Source: Spirochaetaceae bacterium (GTDB taxonomy: Bacteria; Spirochaetota; Spirochaetia; Treponematales; Breznakiellaceae). Taken from it: 5,641 nucleotides of DNA. The first letter of the stretch is position 1; each line of letters opens with the position of its first letter. The stretch is taken from NCBI GenBank assembly GCA_031278575.1, contig JAITKD010000125.1:1-5641 (forward strand), in the 5' to 3' direction. Below, piece by piece: positions 1-5,541 of this stretch. The notes under the pieces were generated by a model that saw only the letters and a program-made list of their open reading frames with translations, made no database searches and had not been told where the DNA came from. The translations under genes and the position numbers were made by a program.

Positions 1-40
1 GTCCAACAGCCCAAAACGCGCAAGGGATTGGAGGGGTGTG

Positions 41-88
41 AAGCAGCCACGGCGCGCAGCGCCGGGGCCGGAGCGAAGCGGAGCCCCG
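41..88 (+). repeat. GC-rich intergenic repeat, upstream copy
   Basis: This segment aligns with the reverse complement of 5325-5370: by hand, 36 of 46 aligned positions agree, with two single-base gaps. The shared core is GGAGCGA followed by GGAGCC. It contains a perfect 7-bp inverted repeat, 62-68 (CCGGGGC) with 83-89 (GCCCCGG), around a 14-nt loop. There is no following T-run, so it is not an intrinsic terminator. It may belong to a dispersed intergenic repeat family or be structured RNA. Both copies are GC-rich, so part of the match may be compositional. Confidence 0.4.
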
Positions 89-102
89 GAAAGCCCGGTC
101 GC

Positions 103-119
103 CGCATCGCGGCGATGCG
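103..119. repeat. Short GC-rich hairpin
   Basis: A perfect 7-bp inverted repeat, CGCATCG (103-109) and CGATGCG (113-119), surrounds the 3-nt loop CGG. An alternative 5-bp stem, 101-105 with 109-113, overlaps it. No T-run follows. It lies just downstream of the GC-rich repeat at 41-88 and may be part of the same element. Function is unknown. Confidence 0.45.
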
Positions 120-183
120 CCCGCTATAAACTCGACATTCGGACTACACGGCCGCGCGCTGTTCCGCCGCGGCTCACCAAGAA

Positions 184-199
184 GTGCATAAATATTCAT
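184..199. promoter_or_regulatory. ARG-box-like operator (candidate)
   Basis: The 14-base core at 185-198, TGCATAAATATTCA, fits every position of the general ArgR/AhrC box core TGMATWWWWATKCA; of the two flanking W positions only base 184 (G) misses. A weaker copy sits at 235-250 (13 of 16 positions), 51 bp away centre to centre, close to five helical turns. ArgR boxes usually come in pairs 2-3 bp apart, and this one lacks such a partner. The surroundings are very AT-rich, which makes a chance match likelier. No regulator gene is visible in the window. Confidence 0.3.
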
Positions 200-248
200 A
201 TTTTTTTTAAAAAACGGCAGAAAATCGTTGGAATTTGTATAAAAATAC

Positions 249-277
249 TTGATCGTTTTTTTATTATTCCCTAAAGT
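249..277 (+). promoter_or_regulatory. Candidate promoter of the liv operon
   Basis: TTGATC (249-254) and TAAAGT (272-277) are 17 bp apart and resemble sigma-70 -35 and -10 boxes at four of six positions each. Transcription would begin near 284. TATAAA (238-243) and TATTAT (262-267) are alternative -10 boxes without a good -35; using either would give a longer leader. The T8-A6 tract at 201-214 upstream could act as an UP-like or bent element. The region 181-275 is by far the most AT-rich in the window, which supports a promoter here even though the exact boxes are uncertain. Confidence 0.4.
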
Positions 278-282
278 GGAAA

Positions 283-319
283 CGCAACATGGTTGTTGCG
301 AAAACCGGATCTATTCCGG
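283..319 (+). promoter_or_regulatory. Two small leader hairpins
   Basis: CGCAAC (283-288) pairs with GTTGCG (295-300) around a 6-nt loop that contains the ATG of the possible leader peptide. CCGGA (305-309) pairs with TCCGG (315-319) around TCTAT. Both lie in the untranslated leader of livK and precede the hairpin at 334-350. Neither has a terminator T-run. Each is short; their clustering within about 70 bases of the start of livK is what makes them notable. Confidence 0.35.
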
Positions 320-330
320 GCTTAATTTAA
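289..330 (+). CDS. Possible leader peptide rich in Val/Ile/Leu
   Basis: ATG at 289 opens a 13-codon frame, MVVAKTGSIPGLI, ending in TAA at 328-330, four bases before the hairpin at 334-350. Five of the 13 residues are branched-chain (Val2, Val3, Ile9, Leu12, Ile13), which is suggestive in front of a branched-chain amino acid transporter, by analogy with ilv/leu leader peptides. The ribosome binding site is weak (TGGA at 277-280). If transcription starts near 284, the message would be almost leaderless. Val, Ile and Leu are common residues and 13-codon frames arise by chance, so this is a hypothesis. Confidence 0.25.
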   Translation: MVVAKTGSIPGLI

Positions 331-333
331 GAA

Positions 334-362
334 AGGAGCTTCAGGCTCCTAAAGAGGAGGAG
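334..362 (+). promoter_or_regulatory. Leader hairpin with alternative pairing to the livK Shine-Dalgarno
   Basis: AGGAGC (334-339) and GCTCCT (345-350) form a perfect 6-bp stem with loop TTCAG. The 3' arm can instead use CTCCT (346-350) to pair with AGGAG at 355-359, inside the livK Shine-Dalgarno (AGGAGGAG, 355-362), closing a 4-nt loop. The two pairings exclude each other: the first leaves the ribosome site free, the second covers it. This is the geometry of a translational switch, but the stems are short and any purine-rich Shine-Dalgarno will pair with a CTCC near it. Confidence 0.35.
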
Positions 363-369
363 AAACAGG

Positions 370-1539
370 ATGAAAAAGGCCACTGTTTTTCTCGGGATCT
401 TTCTTTTACTGACCCTGTCCATGCTGTCGGCCGGGGGGAGTGGAGAAAACACCATCAAGATCGGTTTTAACATTCCGTTAACCGGTGATTCTCCTAAGGT
501 TGGCGAAGGCAGTAAATATGCCGGGGAACTTATCAAAGCCAAAATCAACGCCCAGGGCGGCCTTGATGTCAAAGGGAAAAAATACCTTTTGGACTTTATT
601 TATGTGGATAATGAACTCAAGGCGGAGTCCGCGGTTCAGGCGGCCATGAGACTGATTGAACAGGATCAGGTCCTGGCGGTGATAGGTCCCCAGGGGTCCG
701 GGCGGGCCATTCCCGCGGGGCAGATCAACAACGACAACCGTACCCCCATGGTGTCCGCCTGGTCCACCAACCCGGATACCACGAAAAACCGGCCCTATGT
801 GTTCCGGGCCTGTTTCCTGGACCCCTTCCAGGCTCCGGTGGCGGCTAAATTTGCCAAGGAGCAGTTTAAGGTTACCCGGACCGCGATCCTCTATAACCTG
901 GAGGATGATTATTCCAAGACCCTGGCGGAACTGTACCGGGACAACTGGGAAAAAATAAACGGCCCCGGTTCGGTAACGGCCTTTGAGAGTTTTGGTCAGC
1001 GGGATCAGGATTTTTCCGTCCAGTTAACCCGGATCGTAAACTCCAACGCGGAAATGCTCTACCTGCCGGTGTATTACAACTTTGTGGGGCTGGTTGTGCC
1101 CCAGGCCAAGGATCTGGGCTGGAACAAACCCATCATGGGGGCCGACGCCTGGGGGTCCGCGGATCTGTGGGCCTTGAGCAAAGGCTCGGTGGCGGGGTAT
1201 TATTTTACCACCCACTACGCCGCCGCGGGAGCCGTGGGGAAAACCAAGGAATTTATCGACGAATATAATGCCGCCTATGGGTACGTTCCCGACGATGTGG
1301 CGGCCCTTTCCCATGACGCCATTATGATAGTCCTGGAGGCTATCAAAAGCGCGGGGCTTACGGGTAATCTCCAGCGGGATAGGGACAATATCAAAAACGC
1401 CATCGCGGCCCTGCGGGACTACGACGGTATCACCGGCAGGATGACGTTTAACGCCGAAGGGGATCCGGAAAAGGATGCCGTGGTGGTGCAGATCAGTAAT
1501 GCCGGGGAATTTGTTTATGTGACGAGTTTGAAACCGTAA
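370..1539 (+). CDS. livK: Branched-chain amino acid ABC transporter, substrate-binding protein
   Basis: The 389-residue product is a periplasmic binding protein of the LivJ/LivK type (Peripla_BP_6 fold) that captures a branched-chain or related amino acid and delivers it to LivH-LivM. Residues 1-23 form a signal peptide: MKK, a hydrophobic stretch at 6-19, then LSAGGSG with plausible signal peptidase I sites after Ala21 or Gly23. The mature part starts with the typical KIGFNIPLTGD (30-40), followed by AVIGPQGSG (103-111) and PMVSAWSTNP (126-135), which line the ligand site in this family, GADAWGS (257-263), and the C-terminal GITGRMTF...GD (353-365). The length is normal. The ATG at 370 has AGGAGG at 355-360, 9 nt upstream. 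There is no lipobox cysteine; the only Cys is Cys148. The exact ligand cannot be read from sequence; urea, amides or other amino acids are possible in this family. Confidence 0.93.
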   Translation: MKKATVFLGIFLLLTLSMLSAGGSGENTIKIGFNIPLTGDSPKVGEGSKYAGELIKAKINAQGGLDVKGKKYLLDFIYVDNELKAESAVQAAMRLIEQDQVLAVIGPQGSGRAIPAGQINNDNRTPMVSAWSTNPDTTKNRPYVFRACFLDPFQAPVAAKFAKEQFKVTRTAILYNLEDDYSKTLAELYRDNWEKINGPGSVTAFESFGQRDQDFSVQLTRIVNSNAEMLYLPVYYNFVGLVVPQAKDLGWNKPIMGADAWGSADLWALSKGSVAGYYFTTHYAAAGAVGKTKEFIDEYNAAYGYVPDDVAALSHDAIMIVLEAIKSAGLTGNLQRDRDNIKNAIAALRDYDGITGRMTFNAEGDPEKDAVVVQISNAGEFVYVTSLKP

Positions 1540-1562
1540 AGTGAGCAGTTAGGAGGGAACGT

Positions 1563-1647
1563 GGGGAATAGAGGGAAAGAAGGGTGGAGTGAGAAGCAGG
1601 GAAAATTCCGCCGCTTCTCTACCGCACACTTTTCATTTCTACTCCCC
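1563..1647 (+). repeat. Long imperfect inverted repeat between livK and livH
   Basis: The livK-livH gap is about 85% purine at 1540-1605 and about 80% pyrimidine at 1606-1680 (hand counts). The arms 1563-1597 and 1613-1647 are both 35 nt; in strict register at least 21 Watson-Crick and 3 G-U pairs form, including uninterrupted GAGAAGC/GCTTCTC (1591-1597 with 1613-1619) at the top and GGGGA/TCCCC (1563-1567 with 1643-1647) at the base. Weaker similarity seems to continue outward. No T-run directly follows a strong stem base, so it looks like an mRNA-stabilising or attenuating hairpin, or a small MITE-like insertion, more than a full terminator. It separates the binding-protein gene from the membrane-complex genes. 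Confidence 0.6.
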
Positions 1648-1698
1648 GCTTTTTATGCTTTACGCTAATTTTTCCCTTCTAAAACCCGGAGGTGTCCC

Positions 1699-2610
1699 GT
1701 GTTGACTACGTTGTTACAGAATGTCCTTAACGCCCTCCAGTGGGGCAGTTTTTATTCGATGATAGCCCTGGGGTACTGTTTGGTATACGGGGTTTTACGG
1801 CTGATTAACTTTGCCCACGGCGATATTTGTATGACCGCCTGTTATATCGCTTTTTTTGCCGCCACGGCCCTCCTGGGGAAACTTGGGGGGAACGGCTGGG
1901 CGGTTTTTTGCCTTACCCTGATTTTAACCATGATCGGCGCCGCCCTTTTGGGAATCACCATTGAACGGGTCGCCTACCGGCCCCTGCGGAGAAAAGGGGT
2001 GAACCGCCTCTACGTGGTGATCACCGCCCTGATGGTAGGTTTTATTCTTGAAAACGGAAACCTGGCGGTCTTAGGCGCCAGTTCCCGGAGTTTTCCGGAT
2101 ATTATAGATAAACAACTGTGGCAGTTGGGTCCTATGGTGATTACCAACCTGAAATTGATGGTCATTATCGCGGCCTTTGTGGTATTCGGCATCCTTCAAT
2201 TTATTGTGCAAAAAACCCTGTTTGGTATGTCCATGCGGGCTATTTCATATGATAAATTCGCCATTCCCCTCATGGGGATCCCGGTAAACCAGGTTATCAC
2301 CTTCACCTTTGCCCTGGGGTCGAGCCTCGCGGCGGTTGCGGGGATCCTCTTCGGTATGTCCTATCCGGTGCTGGACCCCTATATGGGAACCATCATCGGC
2401 TGGAAGGCCTTTATCGCCGCGGTGGTGGGGGGTATTGGGGACATCAAGGGGGCTTTTATCGGCGGCTTTATCCTGGGGTTTATCGAGATCTTCTTTGCCG
2501 CCTTTTTCCCTTCCAGTTTTAAGGATCTTATTTCCTTTGTGATTCTGCTCATTATTTTGGTCCTGAAACCGACCGGGTTTTTTGGGGTGCCCCGGAGTAC
2601 AAAAATATAG
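1699..2610 (+). CDS. livH: Branched-chain amino acid ABC transporter, permease LivH
   Basis: This 303-residue inner-membrane protein of the BPD_transp_2 family forms half of the translocation channel with LivM. Hydrophobic segments lie near residues 16-33, 45-60, 66-86, 101-118, 150-170, 198-220, 232-270 and 275-290. Family landmarks are INFAHGD (36-42), ERVAYRPLR (89-97), GMSMRAISYDKFAIPLMGI (176-194), which resembles the LivH cytoplasmic loop that contacts the ATPases, and VVGGIGDIKGAFIGG (242-256). The start is non-ATG: GTG at 1699 with GGAGG (1688-1692) 6 nt upstream; TTG at 1702 is a possible alternative with 9-nt spacing. It is the first of four tightly packed genes after the structured gap. 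A non-ATG start may reduce its output relative to livK. Confidence 0.93.
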   Translation: MLTTLLQNVLNALQWGSFYSMIALGYCLVYGVLRLINFAHGDICMTACYIAFFAATALLGKLGGNGWAVFCLTLILTMIGAALLGITIERVAYRPLRRKGVNRLYVVITALMVGFILENGNLAVLGASSRSFPDIIDKQLWQLGPMVITNLKLMVIIAAFVVFGILQFIVQKTLFGMSMRAISYDKFAIPLMGIPVNQVITFTFALGSSLAAVAGILFGMSYPVLDPYMGTIIGWKAFIAAVVGGIGDIKGAFIGGFILGFIEIFFAAFFPSSFKDLISFVILLIILVLKPTGFFGVPRSTKI

Positions 2611-2622
2611 GAGGGCCGCCCT

Positions 2623-3714
2623 ATGGCGCAGCCGTTAGATTTACCCATAAAAAGAAAATACCTGATGCTGACCATCGGAATCATAGCCGGGGGTTTGATT
2701 ATCATAACCGTCCTCGCGGCCCTGGGGGTGATCAACCAATACATCCAGAGCGTGTTGATGTCCATCGGTATCAACATTATCTTTGCCAGCAGCCTCAATA
2801 TCGTCAACGGATATATGGGGGAATTTTCCTGCGGCCACGCGGGGTTTATGGCCGTAGGCGCCTATGTGTCCTCGGTGCTGTCCCTGATTTTCTTTACCGA
2901 AAACAAATTCACCGGGGCGGCCCTTTTGCCCCCCCAGAGCGCCATTTTCCTTTTTCCCGCGGTTATCCTCATCGGGGGAGCGGCGGCGGCGTTGGCGGGG
3001 ATCCTGGTGGCCATCCCGTCCTTCAAAACCCGGGATGATTACTTGGCGATTATCACCATCGCGGCGAATTATATCATCATGACCGCCATCAATAACCTGG
3101 AGGTGGTCGGGGCCAGCCGGGGCTTAATGGGGATGAAAAACACCCTTTTTGCCATGTCGGATATTATCCCCCTTCCCTGGATGCTCATCTGGATTCTCTT
3201 GTTTGTGGTTATGTGCGTGATCGCCATCAAGCGTTTGATGGGCTCTGTTTTGGGTAAGGGAATTTCCGCCATCCGGTACGATGAAATTTCCGCGGAAATT
3301 ATGAGCGTAAACACCAACCGGATGAAACTGTTGGCCTTTATGTTTTCTTCGGGACTGGCGGGGATCGCCGGGGGGCTTTTTGCCCACATGCTGGGGTTCA
3401 TCAACCCCAGTTCCTTCAATATTATGAAATCCACCGAGGGTATGGTCATGGTGTACCTGGGGGGTATGGGGTCCCTCTCGGGGTCGGTACTTTCGGCGGT
3501 GTTTTTCACCCTGCTTTTGGAATTACTCAGGCCCCTGCAGATCCTCAAATGGGTGTTTATCCCCCTGCTGCTGATTTTGCTCATGCAGTTCCGTCCGGAA
3601 GGCCTGCTGGGGAACCGGGAGTTGATCGATTTTCTTCCGGGGATAAAAAAAACGTCCGGCGGGGTAAGCAAAACCACCGGTAAAGGAGGCGGCAGCCATG
3701 AATCGGCATCTTGA
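2623..3714 (+). CDS. livM: Branched-chain amino acid ABC transporter, permease LivM
   Basis: The 363-residue second permease, a BPD_transp_2 protein, pairs with LivH. Family landmarks are LNIVNGYMGEFSCGHAGFMAVGAYV (58-82, quoted in part by its LivM-type NGY.G..S.GHAGF pattern), TRDDYLAIITIA (136-147), SRGLMGM (165-171), AIRYDEISAEIMSVNT (216-231), GGMGSLSGSV (280-289) and FRPEGLLG (323-330). About eight or nine hydrophobic segments are visible from residue 13 to 320. The Shine-Dalgarno AGGAGG (2609-2614) overlaps the livH stop codon, 8 nt before the ATG. The last 25 or so residues are a polar Gly/Ser/Lys tail whose codons also carry the livG ribosome site, and the gene overlaps livG by 17 nt, so translation of the two is probably coupled. 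Confidence 0.93.
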   Translation: MAQPLDLPIKRKYLMLTIGIIAGGLIIITVLAALGVINQYIQSVLMSIGINIIFASSLNIVNGYMGEFSCGHAGFMAVGAYVSSVLSLIFFTENKFTGAALLPPQSAIFLFPAVILIGGAAAALAGILVAIPSFKTRDDYLAIITIAANYIIMTAINNLEVVGASRGLMGMKNTLFAMSDIIPLPWMLIWILLFVVMCVIAIKRLMGSVLGKGISAIRYDEISAEIMSVNTNRMKLLAFMFSSGLAGIAGGLFAHMLGFINPSSFNIMKSTEGMVMVYLGGMGSLSGSVLSAVFFTLLLELLRPLQILKWVFIPLLLILLMQFRPEGLLGNRELIDFLPGIKKTSGGVSKTTGKGGGSHESAS

Positions 3715-4468
3715 AATTAAAAGCCTGACCCACCGTTTCGGCGGGCTCCAGGCGCTGACCGATATCAACGTTATCCTGAAAAAGGGGGAGATCGCCGGGC
3801 TCATCGGTCCCAACGGGGCGGGAAAAACCACGGTTTTTAACCTGGTGAATGGTTTTTATATCCCCACCGAGGGGGATATTATCGTGGCCGGGATACGGAT
3901 CAACGCCCTGAAACCCCACGAGATCGCGGCGATGAAGATAGGCAGGACCTTTCAGAACATCCGGCTCTGGAGCGAGATGACGGTTCTGGACAATATCCGG
4001 ATCTCCCAGCACTACCAGTTGGGGTACAACGCGGCGGACGCTTTTTTTAACACCCGGCGTTACCGGGAGCGGGAAGCGGAAATTACCCGTTCCGCCCGGG
4101 AGCTCCTGGAGGTGTTCAACCTGGCGGACCTGGCCGATGAGTACCCCAAAAACCTCCCCTACGGGATCCAGCGCCGGGTGGAAATCGCCCGGGCTCTTTC
4201 CCTGCGGCCGGAACTGCTTTTGCTGGACGAACCCGCCGCGGGCCTCAGTACCGCGGATGTCTCCAGCCTCATCGATTATATCCACTGGATCCACGACACC
4301 TTCAAACTAACCATTTGGATGATCGAACATCAGATGGAGGTTATTATGTCCCTCTGCCAGAGTATTTCGGTTATTGATTTTGGAAAGGAAATAGCCTGGG
4401 GTACCCCGGAGCAGATCAGAAATAATCCCGAGGTTATTAAAGCCTACCTTGGGGACGGAGAAATATAA
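3698..4468 (+). CDS. livG: Branched-chain amino acid ABC transporter, ATP-binding protein LivG
   Basis: This 256-residue cytoplasmic ATPase powers the importer together with LivF. Walker A is GPNGAGKT (37-44), the Q-loop glutamine is Gln86 in RTFQNIRLW, the signature is LPYGIQR (153-159) in the LivG style in place of LSGGQ, Walker B is LLLLDEP (173-179), the D-loop region is AAGLS (180-184), and the switch histidine is His211 in MIEHQME. The C-terminal NPEVIKAYLG (243-252) is typical of LivG. The insert between the Q-loop and the signature (about 105-135) is also typical. The start ATG lies inside livM, with AGGAGG (3684-3689) 8 nt upstream. All catalytic residues are present, so it should be active. 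Confidence 0.94.
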   Translation: MNRHLEIKSLTHRFGGLQALTDINVILKKGEIAGLIGPNGAGKTTVFNLVNGFYIPTEGDIIVAGIRINALKPHEIAAMKIGRTFQNIRLWSEMTVLDNIRISQHYQLGYNAADAFFNTRRYREREAEITRSARELLEVFNLADLADEYPKNLPYGIQRRVEIARALSLRPELLLLDEPAAGLSTADVSSLIDYIHWIHDTFKLTIWMIEHQMEVIMSLCQSISVIDFGKEIAWGTPEQIRNNPEVIKAYLGDGEI

Positions 4469-5208
4469 TGCTCCTGGAAGTAAAGGATCTCAAGGTTTCC
4501 TACGGAAACATCGAAGCCCTCCACGGTATTTCCTTCAATATTGATAAGGGTGAGATCGTTACCCTTATCGGGGCCAACGGCGCGGGAAAAACCTCGACCC
4601 TCCTCAGCCTGGCCCGGCTGCCCCGTCCGGAAGCGCCGGTGGTTTCCGGGGGGGATATTTTGTACGCCGGGGAGAGTATCTTAAAAACCGAACCCCATAC
4701 GTTGATCCAGAAAAAGATGATGGCCCTGGTTCCCGAAGGCCGGCATATTTTCGGCAACCTTTCGGTGGCGGAAAACCTCCACATCGCGTCCTTTCCCCAC
4801 CGCCGGGACATTAACCGGGCGAACATTATCGGGGAAAACCTGGACCTGGTTTACGGCCTTTTCCCCCGGCTCCATGAACGGCGGAAGCAGCGGGGGGAAT
4901 TGCTCAGCGGCGGGGAACAGCAGATGCTGGCGGTTGGCCGGGCCCTGATGACCGGCAGTGACTTTATCATGCTGGACGAACCCTCCATGGGTCTGGCGCC
5001 GAAACTGATGTACGAGATGTTCCGCGCCCTCAGACAGCTCAATTTTGTCAAACACATCACCATCCTGGTGGTGGAACAAAACGCCAAAGTCGCCCTGGAA
5101 TTCGCCGGCCGGGGGTATGTCCTGAAAACCGGCGAGATCTTTGCCAGCGGCACGTCCCGGGAACTCGCGGAAAATCCCGACGTAAAAAAGGCGTATCTGG
5201 GGGGGTAG
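4468..5208 (+). CDS. livF: Branched-chain amino acid ABC transporter, ATP-binding protein LivF
   Basis: This is the 246-residue second ATPase of the complex, partner of LivG. Walker A is GANGAGKT (35-42), VPEGRHIF (88-95) replaces the usual Q-loop as is normal for LivF, the signature is LSGGEQQ (146-152), Walker B is FIMLDEP (166-172), followed by SMGL (173-176). The switch position reads VEQNA (202-206), the LivF form without histidine. The C-terminus KKAYLGG is also typical. The segment RLPRPEAPVVSGG (50-62) looks a few residues longer than the usual LLRP.SG turn. The ATG shares one base with the livG stop (TAATG), with GGAG (4457-4460) 7 nt upstream, so translation is coupled. It is the last gene of the operon. 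Confidence 0.94.
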   Translation: MLLEVKDLKVSYGNIEALHGISFNIDKGEIVTLIGANGAGKTSTLLSLARLPRPEAPVVSGGDILYAGESILKTEPHTLIQKKMMALVPEGRHIFGNLSVAENLHIASFPHRRDINRANIIGENLDLVYGLFPRLHERRKQRGELLSGGEQQMLAVGRALMTGSDFIMLDEPSMGLAPKLMYEMFRALRQLNFVKHITILVVEQNAKVALEFAGRGYVLKTGEIFASGTSRELAENPDVKKAYLGG

Positions 5209-5263
5209 GTGCTAAAACGCCTGATTGGCAGGCGGGGTTCATGCCAGGGCCAACACGCTAAGA

Positions 5264-5337
5264 AGGGGGAGCGCCCTTGATGTCATCGGATCTACCCGTT
5301 TTACCCATGACGAGCCGTCTTTGACGCGGCTCCCCCT
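5264..5337. repeat. Nested inverted repeats after livF
   Basis: AGGGGGAGC (5264-5272) and GCTCCCCCT (5329-5337) are perfect 9-bp inverted repeats 56 nt apart. A competing 6-bp stem inside uses GAGCCG (5312-5317) and CGGCTC (5327-5332). Smaller stems flank it, TTGGC/GCCAA (5225-5229 with 5249-5253) upstream and GCCCG/CGGGC (5355-5359 with 5364-5368) downstream. The 65-codon frame from 5225 has a composition unlike the liv proteins and no ribosome site that I recognise, so I take the region as non-coding, possibly structured RNA or an intergenic repeat element. Confidence 0.45.
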
Positions 5338-5370
5338 CGCTCCAACCCCGCGCCGCCCGCGTGCGGGCTT
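5325..5370 (-). repeat. GC-rich intergenic repeat, downstream copy in opposite orientation
   Basis: Read on the minus strand, this segment matches 41-88 at 36 of 46 aligned positions with two single-base gaps. It overlaps the 3' arm of the 9-bp inverted repeat at 5264-5337 and the small GCCCG/CGGGC hairpin. The two copies therefore flank the whole liv operon as an inverted pair. A weaker resemblance may continue to about 5307. Base 5397-5404 is a run of eight T that has no strong stem directly before it. Confidence 0.4.
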
Positions 5371-5430
5371 AGGCGGGTTTTCCGCTACCCCCACTCTTTT
5401 TTTTCACGGGCCTAATCCGTAACTGGTTGA

Positions 5431-5447
5431 CCGTACCGGGGGTACGG
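5431..5447. repeat. Short hairpin before the terminator
   Basis: CCGTACC (5431-5437) and GGTACGG (5441-5447) form a perfect 7-bp stem with loop GGG. It ends three bases before the intrinsic terminator and may assist termination or protect the 3' end of the liv message. Confidence 0.5.
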
Positions 5448-5450
5448 CGT

Positions 5451-5485
5451 ATCCCGGACAAAGCAGCCGTTTGCCCGGGATTTTT
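5451..5485 (+). terminator. Intrinsic terminator of the liv operon
   Basis: ATCCCGG (5451-5457) pairs with CCGGGAT (5475-5481), and CAAA (5459-5462) with TTTG (5470-5473), giving an 11-bp stem with one A/C mismatch and loop GCAGCCG. The stem runs straight into five T (5481-5485). This is a classic Rho-independent terminator on the + strand. It lies 242 nt after the livF stop and just before the promoter of the next operon. Confidence 0.85.
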
Positions 5486-5494
5486 CAGCACACA

Positions 5495-5523
5495 TTGACA
5501 AACAGCAAAAATAAGGCTAAAGA
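5495..5523 (+). promoter_or_regulatory. Candidate promoter of the peptide transporter operon
   Basis: A perfect -35 box TTGACA (5495-5500) stands 17 bp before TAAAGA (5518-5523), a weak -10 that resembles the TAAAGT proposed for livK. Transcription would start near 5530, leaving a leader of about 12 nt. It follows directly after the terminator at 5451-5485, as expected for an independent unit. An 8-bp palindrome, GGTATACC (5533-5540), lies between the start site and the ATG and could be an operator. Confidence 0.5.
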
Positions 5524-5541
5524 GTAACCTGGGGTATACCT

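Noticed and set aside
1..41. Possible end of an upstream gene (frame ending in TGA at 39-41)
   Set aside because: Only 13 codons are visible, all three + strand frames are open at the window edge, and nothing is recognisable.
38..274. A 78-codon GTG-start frame upstream of livK
   Set aside because: It runs through GC-rich repeats and then the AT-rich promoter tract, has no domain-like sequence, and its composition changes abruptly midway.
3581..4294. A 237-codon open frame on the minus strand, plus other long minus-strand frames over livM and livF
   Set aside because: They lie opposite clear Liv genes with intact motifs; codon bias of the real genes explains the lack of stops.
4468..5208. 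Missing switch histidine and Q-loop glutamine in LivF
   Set aside because: VEQNA and VPEGR are the normal LivF forms, not defects.
5231..5253. GGTTCATGCC as a tRNA T-arm
   Set aside because: No acceptor or anticodon arms can be built around it.
5397..5404. T8 run as a terminator
   Set aside because: No strong stem abuts it; the nearest hairpin ends about 28 bases upstream. The terminator at 5451-5485 is far better.
5225..5422. A 65-codon frame after livF
   Set aside because: It spans the inverted repeats and the repeat copy, lacks a ribosome site I recognise, and is rich in Arg/Pro as expected for translated GC-rich non-coding DNA.
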